Assembly (NCBI RefSeq): GCF_024529975.1
Contig: NZ_AP024897.1
Span: 2,170,001-2,234,000 of the forward strand
DNA: 64,000 nt
DNA from: Vibrio quintilis
Lineage (GTDB): Bacteria; Pseudomonadota; Gammaproteobacteria; Enterobacterales; Vibrionaceae
Reading direction: 5' to 3'
Below, in pieces: positions 1-9,424 of the stretch. The first letter of the stretch is position 1. Each line of letters opens with the position of its first letter. The notes under the pieces are model-generated. The model saw only the letters and a list, made by a program, of their open reading frames with translations. It was not told the DNA's origin and did not search any database. The translations under genes were made by a program, and so were the position numbers.

Positions 1-2450
1 CGGTTCAGGTAATCCGCATGGTGAAGAAAATATTTAAAATTCTCTTTGTGATTGACTAACAGCGCACCACAACTAATGGTTTGATAGAACAGCTTATGAA
101 AGTCGACAGAAACCGAATTCGCCAGTTCAATCCCTGCCAGCCGCTCTGCATGGCTGCTCAAAATCAAAGCTCCGCCATAGGCACTGTCAACATGCATCCA
201 CAGATCAAATTCCGCAGCAACTTTTGCAATGGCAGCTAAATCATCAATCGCACCGTGATCTGTTGTTCCTGCGGTTCCGACAACCGCAAACGGGATTAAA
301 CCTTCATCCTGAGCACGGTGAATCACACGCTCTAATTCTGTCACGATCATCGTGCCATCAGAATTCGCCGGAACCGTTAATACCGCCTGTTCACCCAGTC
401 CCATCAGAGAAGCTGATTTCTGCACGGTAAAATGTGCATTTTCCGAACAGACAATCCGCAGCTTATCCGCATATTCAGGCAGGCCATGTTTTTGTACAGA
501 GTGACTGCTACGCTTATCCGCAACCCAATCCCGGGCCAGCAACAAACCCATCTGATTACTTTGCGTACCACCGCTGGTCATGACGCCGTCGGAGTGTTCA
601 CTCAGACCAAATTTACCACATAACCAGTCAATCACCCGCTGCTCCACATAAGTTGCAGCAGATGCCTGATCCCAGGAATCCATCGACTGATTGAGTGCAC
701 CAATCATCACTTCCGCAGCAACGGAAGAAAGTAATGGTGGTGTATGCAGATGTGCAATACAGTCCGGATGCTGAACAATAATCGAGTTCTTTCCAACCAG
801 CTCAGCCGTTTCTGATATCACGTCTTTCAATGGCGCATTCCGGTGGTCTAAATTAACCTGTTGAATCGCCGCTTCCAAAACGGATGGTTCGATGCCGGAG
901 TATGGTGCATTCACTGACTCAAACACATGCTTTAACGCTGCAGTGGTATGATTCATGACGGCTGAAAACTCCTGTCCGCCTTCATAACCAGTGTGAATAA
1001 AATGCGCTTTCCACTGGTCTGCCTCAGCTTCCGGTTCTTTGACCCCGCCACCGGCAGCAATAATAGCTTCCTCTAAAGCTCTTAAAGCAAAATCGATTTG
1101 CTCAAAGGAAATGATGATTGGCGGCAAAAAGCGTATTACCGAGCCTTCCCGGCCACCTTTTTCAACAATCAGACCCCGCTCAAGTGCAGCCCGCTGAATT
1201 CTGAGGGTTAACTCTCCGTCAGCCTTTGGCTCACCATACTTGTTCCGTTCACCGTCAGGGTTCTGAATCTCAACCCCAAGCATTAAGCCTTTTCCGCGGA
1301 CTTCTGCAATACAATTCACCCGCTCCTGGATTTTTTCCAGTCCCATGCGGAGATACTGACCCGCCACATTGGCATGTTCAGTCAGGTTATCACGCTGAAT
1401 AATTTCCAGCGCCTTAGCCCCTGACACCATCGCTAACTGATTGCCACGGAATGTGCCAGAATGTTCCCCGGCCAGCCAGGTATCAATCTCTTTTCTGAAA
1501 ACCAGCAGTGACATCGGTAAACCGCCACCGACCGCTTTTGATAAACACAATATATCCGGCACAATACCCGCTTCTTCAAAAGCAAAGTTATATCCGGTTT
1601 TGCCGATACCACACTGAATTTCATCAAAAATCAATAAGATATCATGTTCATCACAGATCCTGCGTAATTCACGAAGCCAAAAAGCCGGAGCCGGAACCAC
1701 ACCGCCTTCGCCCTGAACAGGCTCAACAATAATTGCGGCTGGTTTCATCATTCCGGACTCGTCATCTCCCAGTAAACGCTCGATATAACGAATATTTGCC
1801 CGGGCACCTTCATCACCGCCTAATCCAAACGGACACCGCAGATGATATGGAAATGGCATGAAATGAACATCAGACATTAATCCTGTCCGGCGTGCTTTTG
1901 TTCCCAGATTTCCCATCAGTCCCATCGTGCCATTGGTCATGCCATGATAAGCACCACGGAAAGCAAACATGGTATTGCGTCCGGTTGTTTGTTTTGCCAG
2001 CTTAATTGCTGCTTCAACCGCATCTGCACCCGATGGGCCGCAGAACTGAATCACACAATCATGACTTAATGCATCCGGCAAAAATGCTTTCACCTGATCG
2101 ATAAAATGATTTTTTGCATTCGTCGTAATATCAAGCGTCTGATAAGGCAAACCTGAATCGAGTTGTTCCTTAATTGCCTGATTAATCTCCGGATGGTTGT
2201 AACCAAGAACCAAAGTTCCTGCCCCAGCCAGACAATCAAGAAAAATTTGTCCGCGGGTATCTTCAACCAATGCCCCATAAGCCTTTTTAATTGCTATAGG
2301 CAAACGGCGCGGATATGAACGGACCCCGGATTCATTTTCACTTTGATCAATCAAAGCCTGATCGGGTGTTAAATCGTAAGTTCCATACAATTTCGGAACC
2401 AATGAAGAAGTCGTCGGCGCATGATGTCCGACTTCAAAAGCTGTGGTCAT
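1..2450 (-). CDS. Diaminobutyrate-2-oxoglutarate aminotransferase fused to diaminobutyrate decarboxylase (3' end outside window)
   Basis: The N-terminal half is a class III PLP aminotransferase. It has the DEIQ-G-GKTG region and the PLP-lysine context LSKAVGGGLP. The C-terminal half is a PLP group II decarboxylase with the lysine context VDFHKLFYQ near the window start. In vibrios this fusion makes L-2,4-diaminobutyrate from aspartate semialdehyde and decarboxylates it to 1,3-diaminopropane, feeding norspermidine synthesis. About 816 codons are visible and the reading frame is still open at base 1, so the C-terminus is missing. The start at 2448-2450 has GAGGTGG just upstream. The long leader between this gene and nhaA is strongly structured (see separate entry). 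The family assignment is firm; the pathway role is inferred from Vibrio homologues. Confidence 0.93.
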   Translation of the reverse strand, partial: MTTAFEVGHHAPTTSSLVPKLYGTYDLTPDQALIDQSENESGVRSYPRRLPIAIKKAYGALVEDTRGQIFLDCLAGAGTLVLGYNHPEINQAIKEQLDSGLPYQTLDITTNAKNHFIDQVKAFLPDALSHDCVIQFCGPSGADAVEAAIKLAKQTTGRNTMFAFRGAYHGMTNGTMGLMGNLGTKARRTGLMSDVHFMPFPYHLRCPFGLGGDEGARANIRYIERLLGDDESGMMKPAAIIVEPVQGEGGVVPAPAFWLRELRRICDEHDILLIFDEIQCGIGKTGYNFAFEEAGIVPDILCLSKAVGGGLPMSLLVFRKEIDTWLAGEHSGTFRGNQLAMVSGAKALEIIQRDNLTEHANVAGQYLRMGLEKIQERVNCIAEVRGKGLMLGVEIQNPDGERNKYGEPKADGELTLRIQRAALERGLIVEKGGREGSVIRFLPPIIISFEQIDFALRALEEAIIAAGGGVKEPEAEADQWKAHFIHTGYEGGQEFSAVMNHTTAALKHVFESVNAPYSGIEPSVLEAAIQQVNLDHRNAPLKDVISETAELVGKNSIIVQHPDCIAHLHTPPLLSSVAAEVMIGALNQSMDSWDQASAATYVEQRVIDWLCGKFGLSEHSDGVMTSGGTQSNQMGLLLARDWVADKRSSHSVQKHGLPEYADKLRIVCSENAHFTVQKSASLMGLGEQAVLTVPANSDGTMIVTELERVIHRAQDEGLIPFAVVGTAGTTDHGAIDDLAAIAKVAAEFDLWMHVDSAYGGALILSSHAERLAGIELANSVSVDFHKLFYQTISCGALLVNHKENFKYFLHHADYLN

Positions 2451-2659
2451 AATTAGCCACCTCAAAAACCTGAAGTCACATCCTTCTGAAAAAAGGAAAC
2501 GACAAAAATAATCAACAGCCTCTTTACATCAAATGCAAAAAGAGACATTTATAATCAAAAACTGGAAAAATCAGGAAATCAAGGTTCAGTAATACTACGT
2601 CCCTGCTGAACAGGGCATTGAGGAAGTATAAAGCTGATTAATAATGATGAAATATATGG

Positions 2660-2812
2660 ATTCAATGTTGGGTTTCCCATGTTTATGCCGCTCCCACGAC
2701 CAGAGTATCCCGTCTATCAACAAAAGGACTTGTTGATACCTACCCTACACAGCGACACAATCAGCCCGAATGATCGCTGTGCGTATCTTCCGGACACTGT
2801 TCCGGAATTGAG
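2660..2812 (-). ncRNA. Chain of perfect hairpins in the dat-ddc leader, candidate riboswitch, attenuator or sRNA
   Basis: Read on the minus strand, four hairpins follow each other. TTCCGGA pairs with TCCGGAA around 2788-2807. CACAGCGA pairs with TCGCTGTG around 2749-2783. TATCAACAA pairs with TTGTTGATA at 2738-2730/2723-2715. A short TGGG/CCCA stem lies near 2668-2680. Unpaired purine-rich blocks (GGGTAGG, GACGGGATA, GTGGGAGCGG) lie between them, as in ligand-binding RNAs. The element sits about 210-360 nt upstream of the dat-ddc start. I see no strong U-tract terminator, so control of translation or an independent sRNA are both open. I do not recognise a named riboswitch class here. Pairing is read directly; function is inference. 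Confidence 0.45.
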
Positions 2813-2905
2813 GCGAAATTAACACAAAGTGAGATTCATTTGCAACTATTTGTTACAGAACCGCCATAATTTATGATGGTATGGCGGACTTATATACATT
2901 CATCT

Positions 2906-4057
2906 TTATGGATTTGGAGCCTTTGGCAGCGTTTTTGCCAAAATGATATACCCGACGATGGCAGATAAAGAAGAGCCGATCAACACACCAATCCGGGCAT
3001 ACGTATCATACTGAGCATTGGCGTCTCCAAAAGCCAGCGATGAGATAAATATCGACATCGTAAACCCAAGGCCGCATAACATCGCCACGCCAAAGATCTC
3101 TTTCATATCGATGTCAGACGGAAGCTTTGCAATATTGAATTTGACAGCCAGCCAGCTAAAGCAAAATACACCAATTGGCTTTCCGAGAAACAATCCCAAA
3201 GCAGCACCGGACGGGACGTGATGTAATAAATCTCCCATGGAAAAGGAGTCAAGCGATAACCCGGCATTGGCAAAAGCAAATATAGGTAAAATGGCTAATG
3301 CCACAAAGATATGCAAATCATGTTCGAGTGCTTTTAACGGCGACTTCTGTTGAGGTTTCCCCTTAAGCGGAATAGACAACCCAAGTACAACACCAGCAAG
3401 CGTTGCATGTACACCTGACTTCAAAACCGCAGTCCACAAAATCGCACCAACGAGCAGATAGGGTACGAGCTTTGTCACACCGAGATAATTCATTAACAGC
3501 AGTATAGCCACCATTGTCATACCAACCGTCAGCGCCAGGGTTGATAATTCACTGTTATAAAACAGCGCAATAATGATAATCACCCCCAAATCATCAATAA
3601 TGGCTAAAGCAAGCAGAAAAACTTTCAGGCTTACCGGCACCCGGTTGCCAAGCAAAGACAATATCCCGATAGCAAACGCGATATCGGTAGCAGCAGGAAT
3701 GGCCCAGCCATCAATTGCAGCAGCATCATGACGATTAAATAAAATATAAATCAAAGCGGGGACGGCCATACCGCCGATGGCAGCAATCGCCGGGAAAATT
3801 GCAGTCTCCCTCTCCTTCAGCGCCCCTTCAAGTAATTCCCGCTTCACTTCCAAGCCAATAGAAAGAAAAAAAACAGCCATCAGACCGTCATTAATCCAGT
3901 GACGTAAAGACATGCCCAATACATAAGTATGCAGTACATTTTCATATGGAGCCCGAAAAGAAGAATTAGCGATAATCATCGCTATTATTGCAGCGACAAC
4001 CAGCAACACACCGCTGACAGCGTCGATATTCAAATTTTTTGGAATTAGGTTTTTCAT
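2906..4057 (-). CDS. nhaA: Na+/H+ antiporter NhaA
   Basis: The 383-residue inner-membrane protein exchanges cytoplasmic Na+ (or Li+) for external protons and helps pH and salt homeostasis. It is hydrophobic throughout, with the family's paired aspartates in [17 protein letters not shown], which in E. coli NhaA form the ion-binding site. E. coli NhaA has 388 residues. The open frame reaches further upstream, but the ATG at 4055-4057 is preceded by GGGAGAA and begins [10 protein letters not shown], so I use that start. A structured leader lies 135-240 nt upstream. The gene stands alone: dat-ddc follows on the same strand after a 455-bp gap. Confidence 0.96.
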   Translation of the reverse strand: MKNLIPKNLNIDAVSGVLLVVAAIIAMIIANSSFRAPYENVLHTYVLGMSLRHWINDGLMAVFFLSIGLEVKRELLEGALKERETAIFPAIAAIGGMAVPALIYILFNRHDAAAIDGWAIPAATDIAFAIGILSLLGNRVPVSLKVFLLALAIIDDLGVIIIIALFYNSELSTLALTVGMTMVAILLLMNYLGVTKLVPYLLVGAILWTAVLKSGVHATLAGVVLGLSIPLKGKPQQKSPLKALEHDLHIFVALAILPIFAFANAGLSLDSFSMGDLLHHVPSGAALGLFLGKPIGVFCFSWLAVKFNIAKLPSDIDMKEIFGVAMLCGLGFTMSIFISSLAFGDANAQYDTYARIGVLIGSSLSAIVGYIILAKTLPKAPNP

Positions 4058-4192
4058 ACTTATTCTCCCATGCCACATCAGGTTCTGAAAAAGAAGAGGC
4101 AAAAGTAATCATCTGATTACATAAAAAAATCACAACTAAATTGTAGTAAGGATCTGACTTAAATCTAAAAAATATCGATGAAAGATACTTAC

Positions 4193-4295
4193 CCGCCAGA
4201 GGGCTGAAGCAGGAATAAATGAAACCTAAAGAATAATCCGGGGAACCTCCAGCCGTCTTCCAGAGAAAATACCGTATTTCCCGGATATCTGGCGG
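4193..4295 (-). promoter_or_regulatory. Structured leader upstream of nhaA, candidate nhaA-I (Li+) type riboswitch
   Basis: Two nested helices are visible on the minus strand. The outer stem CCGCCAGA/TCTGGCGG pairs 4295-4288 with 4200-4193, eight perfect pairs. An inner stem ATCCGGG/CCCGGAT pairs 4286-4280 with 4242-4236, seven perfect pairs, and encloses a GACGGCTGGAGG-like segment. The element is on the nhaA sense strand in its 5' leader. Conserved leaders of nhaA genes (nhaA-I and nhaA-II motifs) have been described as Li+-responsive riboswitches. I cannot check the class consensus here, so the assignment rests on position and nested pairing. Confidence 0.45.
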
Positions 4296-4345
4296 AGATA
4301 TTTGTGACAAGTTATTTCTGAAATGTTTTTAATCTGTTGATCTTT

Positions 4346-4549
4346 TATACCCAAATGATCTCAAGATGCAGGATTCACTGCTTCATCAACAGGTTCAGTT
4401 CAAGGAAAATAGCTGAAGGAATGATGACGACTTTCGAGTTTGTTTGAAGCAGAAATGAACCTGTTGATGCGCTCCAGAAGGGCAAGATGGATTGGCGCCT
4501 GTTCTGCGTGACTGATTTTCAACGCAGAATGACTATGTTTACAAATCAG
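4346..4549. repeat. Palindromic intergenic element beginning with a degenerate copy of the dispersed hairpin repeat
   Basis: The element opens with TATACCCAAATGATCTCAAG (4346-4365), related to the hairpin repeat seen elsewhere in the window. It then holds perfect inverted repeats: CATCAACAGGTTCA at 4384-4397 with TGAACCTGTTGATG at 4456-4469; TTCTGCGT at 4502-4509 with ACGCAGAA at 4522-4529; ACTGATTT at 4511-4518 with AAATCAGT at 4542-4549. A 61-codon minus-strand frame crosses it, but its composition fits palindromic DNA better than a protein. It could be a MITE-like or BIME-like repeat, or a small RNA. Confidence 0.5.
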
Positions 4550-4574
4550 TGCCTTTACGGAAACATGAACAAAA

Positions 4575-6995
4575 TTAAAGTGCATCCCGGAGAGAGCGCA
4601 TCGGTGCCTGTAATACCAGTCTTAATATCGGAATCGCGCCGGCAGCAACCAAAGCGGTCAGAGACCACAAAGAAGTTTCAAGATATCCCTGAGGAATGAG
4701 ATAGAGCTGAATCGACCAGCCAAAGGCTTGTTTAATCACGATATCGATCACCAGAGATGCCAGTGCGATACCCAGAGGAATCGCAATAAAGAGTGAGATC
4801 GCACCAAATATACACAGTTGAATACTACCAATCACAACAAGTTCTTTGCCTGAAACGCCTAAACACCGGAGTAAGGTCATATGTTTTTGCCGGGTGACTT
4901 CACCGGCCAGAGTCGCAAAGAAAATTCCCACAACCGCAATAAACAGAGTCAGGCGACCCAGTTTTCCGGCAATCGCGAATGTCCGGTCAAATGTTTTCAT
5001 CAAAGCCTGATGAATAGTTTTATTATCAAAAACCCGTTCTTCATCGATATGAAATGTTTGCTCAAACTCTTTTCTGAGTCTTGCAAGCGGGAATTCAGGT
5101 TTGGCTGTAATATTTAAAACAATATTACCATTGTAGCCAAAGAGCCGGTGCCAGAAAGGCTCAGCGATCATTACCTGATAAAACGGATTTCCGTAATCAT
5201 AATAAATTCCGGCCACTTTCCAGTCTAATCCCAGTGGCGGAGGTAACTGAATAACATCCCCCGGCCGGATATCCAGTTTTAACGACATGGATTCACTGAT
5301 CATGATGCTTCTCTGAGTGTGCAGGAGCTCCCAAAAATTCGGCACTGCAACCTTCACAGTCAACGTATTAAGTTCACCGGAGCTTTTGCCTGTACTGACA
5401 ATCTGCAGCAATCCCTGGTCAGACGGAATATCTCTTTCCCACCGTTTCCACAACGACTGAACGGCGTCCTGCTGAACCAGCCAGTCTGTCATCTCTTTCT
5501 GAGACGAAGGAGAAGAATAAACATATAGATCAGCAGCTAATCTTTCATTCAGCCAGCGATCGGTGGTTTCCCTGAAGCTGCCGATTAAAGTTTCCACCCC
5601 GATATTTGCAGTCAGAGCAATCAAAAATGCCATCGTCGCAATACCGCGATATCCCATGCTGGCTGCCGCATCGGAGAAAAACCATCTGCGTTTCACATCT
5701 TTTAAGGTATAGGACAGCAGATCAAACACTTTCCAGACAATATAAGGCGTAATTAATCCGACACTAAGGAGAATTAAAGCAGGTACGATAAACCCGGCAC
5801 ACGCAGCCTTAACCAGAAAATATACGGCAGTGGCGACTAACAAAAGAATTACCGCTAATACCGCCTGAATTGCAAATTCCGCTCCGGCAAAGCGAATCAG
5901 GGAAACTCTGGGAGTGAGCCGGATTGAGGGCGATTTGAGTAAACGAATCAGGGGCCACACACAGGCACAGGAAGCGCTGATTGTGGCAAGCAAGACACTG
6001 TAAACACCCCACCGCCAGTTCCAGGCAACCCACAGATACGTCTCTGAACTCTCGTTCGCCAAAGCACTGTAGACAACCGGAATAAACTGATTGGCGAGAA
6101 TCATGCCGAGTATATTGCCCGAAATACAAGACACCAAAATTAACAACGCAATTTCAATTGCCAGTGATTTCGTCAGTTCAAGTCCGGACACGCCAGCTTG
6201 CCTTAACATGCCAACCAGGGGCTGACGCTGGATAAAAGACAAAGAAATGGCCTGATAGAAAATAAACAAACCCACCATAAACGAAAGCATGCCCATTGCA
6301 TTCAGATTTAACAGAAACGCTTTTGTCAGCGAGCCGATATCAGAACGATGTCCCCGGCTGATATTGATGCCTTCAGGCAGAATTGATTTCAGGTGCTTTA
6401 GCTGTACATATGGCATATCAGCACAGGCAATCACGGATAAAGATGCATTCCCTTTTAATGCCTGAACCAGAGGCAACGCCGTAATGACTTTCGAACCATA
6501 GACCAGATTTTTCTGATCTATCTGAATCGGACCCAGCTGAACTCCGGATTCTGTCATCATCCAGTCGCCGTTAGTCAGTTTTTCACGCTTGGCCAGTTCT
6601 TTGCTGATAATCACCGGATAAGAATGTCCGGGAATACTGGCAGGTTTAGGAAGAGAAAGAATCGGATCAACACCAATGATAAGAAGATTAAGTCCCCGCC
6701 GCGTTGTCGCCCGGTAACTGGCGAATGGGGCGCACTGAGAGAAACCAGCTCGTCTCAGTTGAATATAAAGGCTAAATGGAATGGGTTGATCAATATTATC
6801 GGAGCGAATGTGGTAAGGAAGCGGATTTGCAAAAAATTTTTCACCATGTTCATAACTTTTGCGGGTGTGCTCTGCGATAGCAGTGACTCCTACGAATAAT
6901 GAAACACCCAGAGTCAATCCCAGCCAGACAAGAATCAGTTGCAATGGGTAGCGGCGATAATGGCCCAATAGTGCTTTAACTACGGGACACAGCAT
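4575..6995 (-). CDS. FtsX-like ABC transporter permease (YbbP type)
   Basis: The 806-residue inner-membrane protein has two FtsX-type permease regions. One transmembrane helix (about residues 15-35) precedes a periplasmic domain and a helix cluster near residues 230-340. A second cluster follows at about 370-470, then a second periplasmic domain, and three helices close the C-terminus. Length and layout match E. coli YbbP (about 804 residues). Such permeases pair with MacB/LolD-type ATPases and use mechanotransmission rather than classical import. I start at MLCPVVKALL (6993-6995), inside the last codons of the upstream ATPase gene (20-bp overlap), which implies translational coupling. The substrate is unknown. 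Confidence 0.85.
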   Translation of the reverse strand: MLCPVVKALLGHYRRYPLQLILVWLGLTLGVSLFVGVTAIAEHTRKSYEHGEKFFANPLPYHIRSDNIDQPIPFSLYIQLRRAGFSQCAPFASYRATTRRGLNLLIIGVDPILSLPKPASIPGHSYPVIISKELAKREKLTNGDWMMTESGVQLGPIQIDQKNLVYGSKVITALPLVQALKGNASLSVIACADMPYVQLKHLKSILPEGINISRGHRSDIGSLTKAFLLNLNAMGMLSFMVGLFIFYQAISLSFIQRQPLVGMLRQAGVSGLELTKSLAIEIALLILVSCISGNILGMILANQFIPVVYSALANESSETYLWVAWNWRWGVYSVLLATISASCACVWPLIRLLKSPSIRLTPRVSLIRFAGAEFAIQAVLAVILLLVATAVYFLVKAACAGFIVPALILLSVGLITPYIVWKVFDLLSYTLKDVKRRWFFSDAAASMGYRGIATMAFLIALTANIGVETLIGSFRETTDRWLNERLAADLYVYSSPSSQKEMTDWLVQQDAVQSLWKRWERDIPSDQGLLQIVSTGKSSGELNTLTVKVAVPNFWELLHTQRSIMISESMSLKLDIRPGDVIQLPPPLGLDWKVAGIYYDYGNPFYQVMIAEPFWHRLFGYNGNIVLNITAKPEFPLARLRKEFEQTFHIDEERVFDNKTIHQALMKTFDRTFAIAGKLGRLTLFIAVVGIFFATLAGEVTRQKHMTLLRCLGVSGKELVVIGSIQLCIFGAISLFIAIPLGIALASLVIDIVIKQAFGWSIQLYLIPQGYLETSLWSLTALVAAGAIPILRLVLQAPMRSLRDAL

Positions 6996-7647
6996 GCAGT
7001 TGCCCTCCCTGCAAACGCACACACCTTTCCATATGATTTGCGACTTTTTCACTGTGAGTGACAAGTAACAAGGTACATTCCAGCTGTTTTGACAGTGTCG
7101 TAAGCAGGCGCATCACTGCTTCAGCATTTTTCTCATCCAGACTTCCCGTCGGTTCGTCCGCAAGCAACAGCTGAGGCTCCATATAAAGTGCCCGGGCAAT
7201 GGCGGCCCTTTGTTGCTGCCCCCCGGACACTTCTTCAGGATAACGGCCCAGCAGAGGCATTAAGTCCAGCGCTGACAGGATTTGCCGCCATAAACCTCTG
7301 TCTTCAGGAATCCCCCGGAGCTGGCGGCAAAAACGGATATTATCAGCGACATTCAATGTGGGCAGCAGATTAAACTGCTGAAATACATGGCCGATAAAAT
7401 GACGTCTGTAGTCTGCACGGGCATGTTCAGAAGTATTATGCATGGGAAAATTAGGAAACCAGATTTCGCCGGAATCAGATGTATCAATTCCGGAAATCAA
7501 ATTCAGAAGCGTACTCTTACCGGAACCACTCTCTCCCATCAGGGCGACCTGCTCTCCCTGAGATAACCTGAGTGCAGCCCCTTGCAGAACAGGGTGAAAC
7601 TCTCCCCCGTCCAGATAACCTTTACAGAGGTCTGTCAGCTCTAACAT
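6976..7647 (-). CDS. ABC transporter ATP-binding protein (YbbA/LolD type)
   Basis: A 223-residue nucleotide-binding protein for the overlapping FtsX-type permease. It has Walker A GESGSGKS, the Q-loop VFQQFNLLPTL, signature VSGGQQQRAAIARAL, Walker B LLLADEPTGSLD and the H-loop histidine in LLVTHSEK. The length equals the single-domain LolD/MacB/YbbA subfamily. Two initiation codons are possible: a TTG at 7650 and the following ATG at 7645-7647, which I prefer. The two genes form an operon on the minus strand, with no third subunit nearby. Confidence 0.88.
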   Translation of the reverse strand: MLELTDLCKGYLDGGEFHPVLQGAALRLSQGEQVALMGESGSGKSTLLNLISGIDTSDSGEIWFPNFPMHNTSEHARADYRRHFIGHVFQQFNLLPTLNVADNIRFCRQLRGIPEDRGLWRQILSALDLMPLLGRYPEEVSGGQQQRAAIARALYMEPQLLLADEPTGSLDEKNAEAVMRLLTTLSKQLECTLLLVTHSEKVANHMERCVRLQGGQLHAVSRS

Positions 7648-7966
7648 CAAACCCGCCCTAACCTAATTCTCCCAACGGACTGTGAATCTACACCAAATCC
7701 CTTTTTGGAGAAAGTATTTTCAATGATTTCACAGATTTCAAATCTTTGGATCACAGGCAATTGACATGTAAAAAACACCCTGGAATCTGGTCATAATTTT
7801 CATCCGTTTCATGCGGCTATTATGGAGATGAATCCGGACAGACGTTGCCGGTCAATATACAAGAAGCCGTTGACAGGTTATCTTAAAAAGAGCGTTTCAA
7901 CTGGTTATACCCAAACAACCTGAAGATACAGGTTGTTTGGGTATATCAGATAAATCAGGATTACTT
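7648..7966. other. Divergent promoter gap between the ABC operon and the SDR gene
   Basis: This 319-bp gap separates the divergent ABC operon (minus) and SDR gene (plus). It must hold both promoters, but I cannot assign -35/-10 boxes with confidence. Its last part holds a perfect hairpin repeat (7906-7945) that would lie in the 5' leader of the SDR gene. No small ORF with a good ribosome-binding site was found. Confidence 0.4.
7906..7945. repeat. Dispersed hairpin repeat, perfect copy
   Basis: TATACCCAAACAACCTG (7906-7922) pairs exactly with its complement at 7929-7945, with loop AAGATA. The same unit occurs at 41102-41148, 53404-53442 and 63381-63426, and degenerately at 4346. All copies are intergenic. 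This one ends 21 bp before the SDR start codon. No U-tract follows, so it is not a standard terminator. It resembles REP-like palindromes. Confidence 0.85.
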
Positions 7967-9424
7967 ATGAAAAATGTACTTGTGCTTGGTGCATCAGGCT
8001 ATATAGGTTCACAGCTTGTCCCTTTATTGCTGGAGAAAGGTTACGCCGTCACTGCAGCAACCCGGCAAACGGAACAGCTGAAAGCCCGTTTGACCCCACA
8101 TGCCAATTTGACCATCATTTACCTTGATTTAGCCGATTTTCCTGCAACTCAAGCTGCGGTTCCCGGTTTTGATCTGATTTATTTTCTGGTTCACGGCATG
8201 GCATATGGTGAAGACTTCATCAGCTATGAACTGTCTCTGGCTGAAAACTTCAGACAATCATTAACACATAGTCAGGCCCGTCACATTATTTATCTGAGTG
8301 CTATTCAGCCAGGGGCAAATCCATCGTTACATGTTCAGGCCAGAAAAATGACCGGAGAATCTCTGCGTCAGCTTGCTATCCCGGTCACGGAAATACGGGC
8401 CGGTGTCGTGATTGGACCAGGCTCTGCTGCTTTTGAAATCATGAGAGATTTTGTCTACAACTTACCGGTGTTGATTGCACCCAAATGGGTTGATTCCCGG
8501 TCAAATCCAATTGCACTGGATAACTTAAATCATTATTTACTTGCTCTTGCAGAAGCGACTCCGTCTTCACACCAGACACTGGAAGCCGGGGGCCCGGAGA
8601 CTCTCTCATACCGCGAGCAGTTCCGGATAATATGTAAAGCAGCCAATAAACCCTTCAGATTATGGTCAACATCTTTTTTGACCCCGGCAATAGCGTCTTA
8701 CTGGCTGGGAATTATCACGTCGGTCCCGGCAAGCATAGGTAAAGCCCTCCTTGCCGGATTAAAACATGATTATGTCGCCGATAACCAGGAAATTTGCCGG
8801 TTATACCCGCAACAATTAATCAGTTACGGAAAAGCCGTTGAAAAAACCATTGCAGAAGAAGGTACATTTATCCGCAGTCAGGTCTGGGGGTTCGACCCTT
8901 ATGCACAGAAAAGGTGGCAGCCAGGATTCGGCTATTACGCCAAACAAGCCGGAGCAAGCTGTAAAACCAGCGCGACTTCAGAACAACTCTGGCAAGTCAT
9001 CCGCAGAATTGGTCAGGAGCCTGAAGGCTACTTTTACGCCAATGCCCTCTGGCGGTTAAGGGAATGGCTGGATTTTTTTGTCGGCGGCGGCAAACCGGTC
9101 AGAAGAAAACCTGATTTACCCGGGCTCAAAGTCGGTGATTATATTGATTCATGGAAAATCATTCGTTGTGAAAACAATAGATTTCTCTCTTTGCTGTTTG
9201 GCATGAAAGCCCCCGGACTGGGCAGACTGGAATTTACAATCACGGACGAAGGCGATGAAAGAACCCTTCAGGTTTGCGCATGGTGGCACCCGCAGGGATT
9301 CAGAGGATTACTCTACTGGTTTATCATGATGCCAGCACACCTGTTTATTTTCAGAGGAATGGTTGAAGTAATTTGCCGCCATGCTGAGCAAAAAGACTGC
9401 ATGGCGACAGATAAACGTCTTTAA
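7967..9424 (+). CDS. NAD(P)-binding SDR protein with C-terminal DUF2867 domain
   Basis: A 485-residue protein of the atypical short-chain dehydrogenase/epimerase class. The N-terminal Rossmann motif is VLVLGASGYIGSQLVPLL. The middle holds the SDR-like IYLSAIQ and EIRAGVVIGPGSAAFE regions. From about residue 340 the sequence changes to a DUF2867-type domain (YFYANALWRLREW to the C-terminus). It resembles YbjT-like proteins with this domain pair; the substrate is not known. The start at 7967 follows TCAGGATTACTT, and an in-frame upstream codon falls in the hairpin repeat and is less likely. The 3' end overlaps the convergent DUF2913 gene by 4 bp. Confidence 0.82.
   Translation: MKNVLVLGASGYIGSQLVPLLLEKGYAVTAATRQTEQLKARLTPHANLTIIYLDLADFPATQAAVPGFDLIYFLVHGMAYGEDFISYELSLAENFRQSLTHSQARHIIYLSAIQPGANPSLHVQARKMTGESLRQLAIPVTEIRAGVVIGPGSAAFEIMRDFVYNLPVLIAPKWVDSRSNPIALDNLNHYLLALAEATPSSHQTLEAGGPETLSYREQFRIICKAANKPFRLWSTSFLTPAIASYWLGIITSVPASIGKALLAGLKHDYVADNQEICRLYPQQLISYGKAVEKTIAEEGTFIRSQVWGFDPYAQKRWQPGFGYYAKQAGASCKTSATSEQLWQVIRRIGQEPEGYFYANALWRLREWLDFFVGGGKPVRRKPDLPGLKVGDYIDSWKIIRCENNRFLSLLFGMKAPGLGRLEFTITDEGDERTLQVCAWWHPQGFRGLLYWFIMMPAHLFIFRGMVEVICRHAEQKDCMATDKRL

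Noticed and set aside
2660..2812. Lysine, glycine, c-di-GMP-I, TPP or guanidine riboswitch
   Set aside because: The conserved cores that I know for these classes are not present, so I left it as an unclassified structured leader.
4400..4585. 61-codon minus-strand frame
   Set aside because: It is built from inverted repeats of the palindromic element and has no ribosome-binding site.
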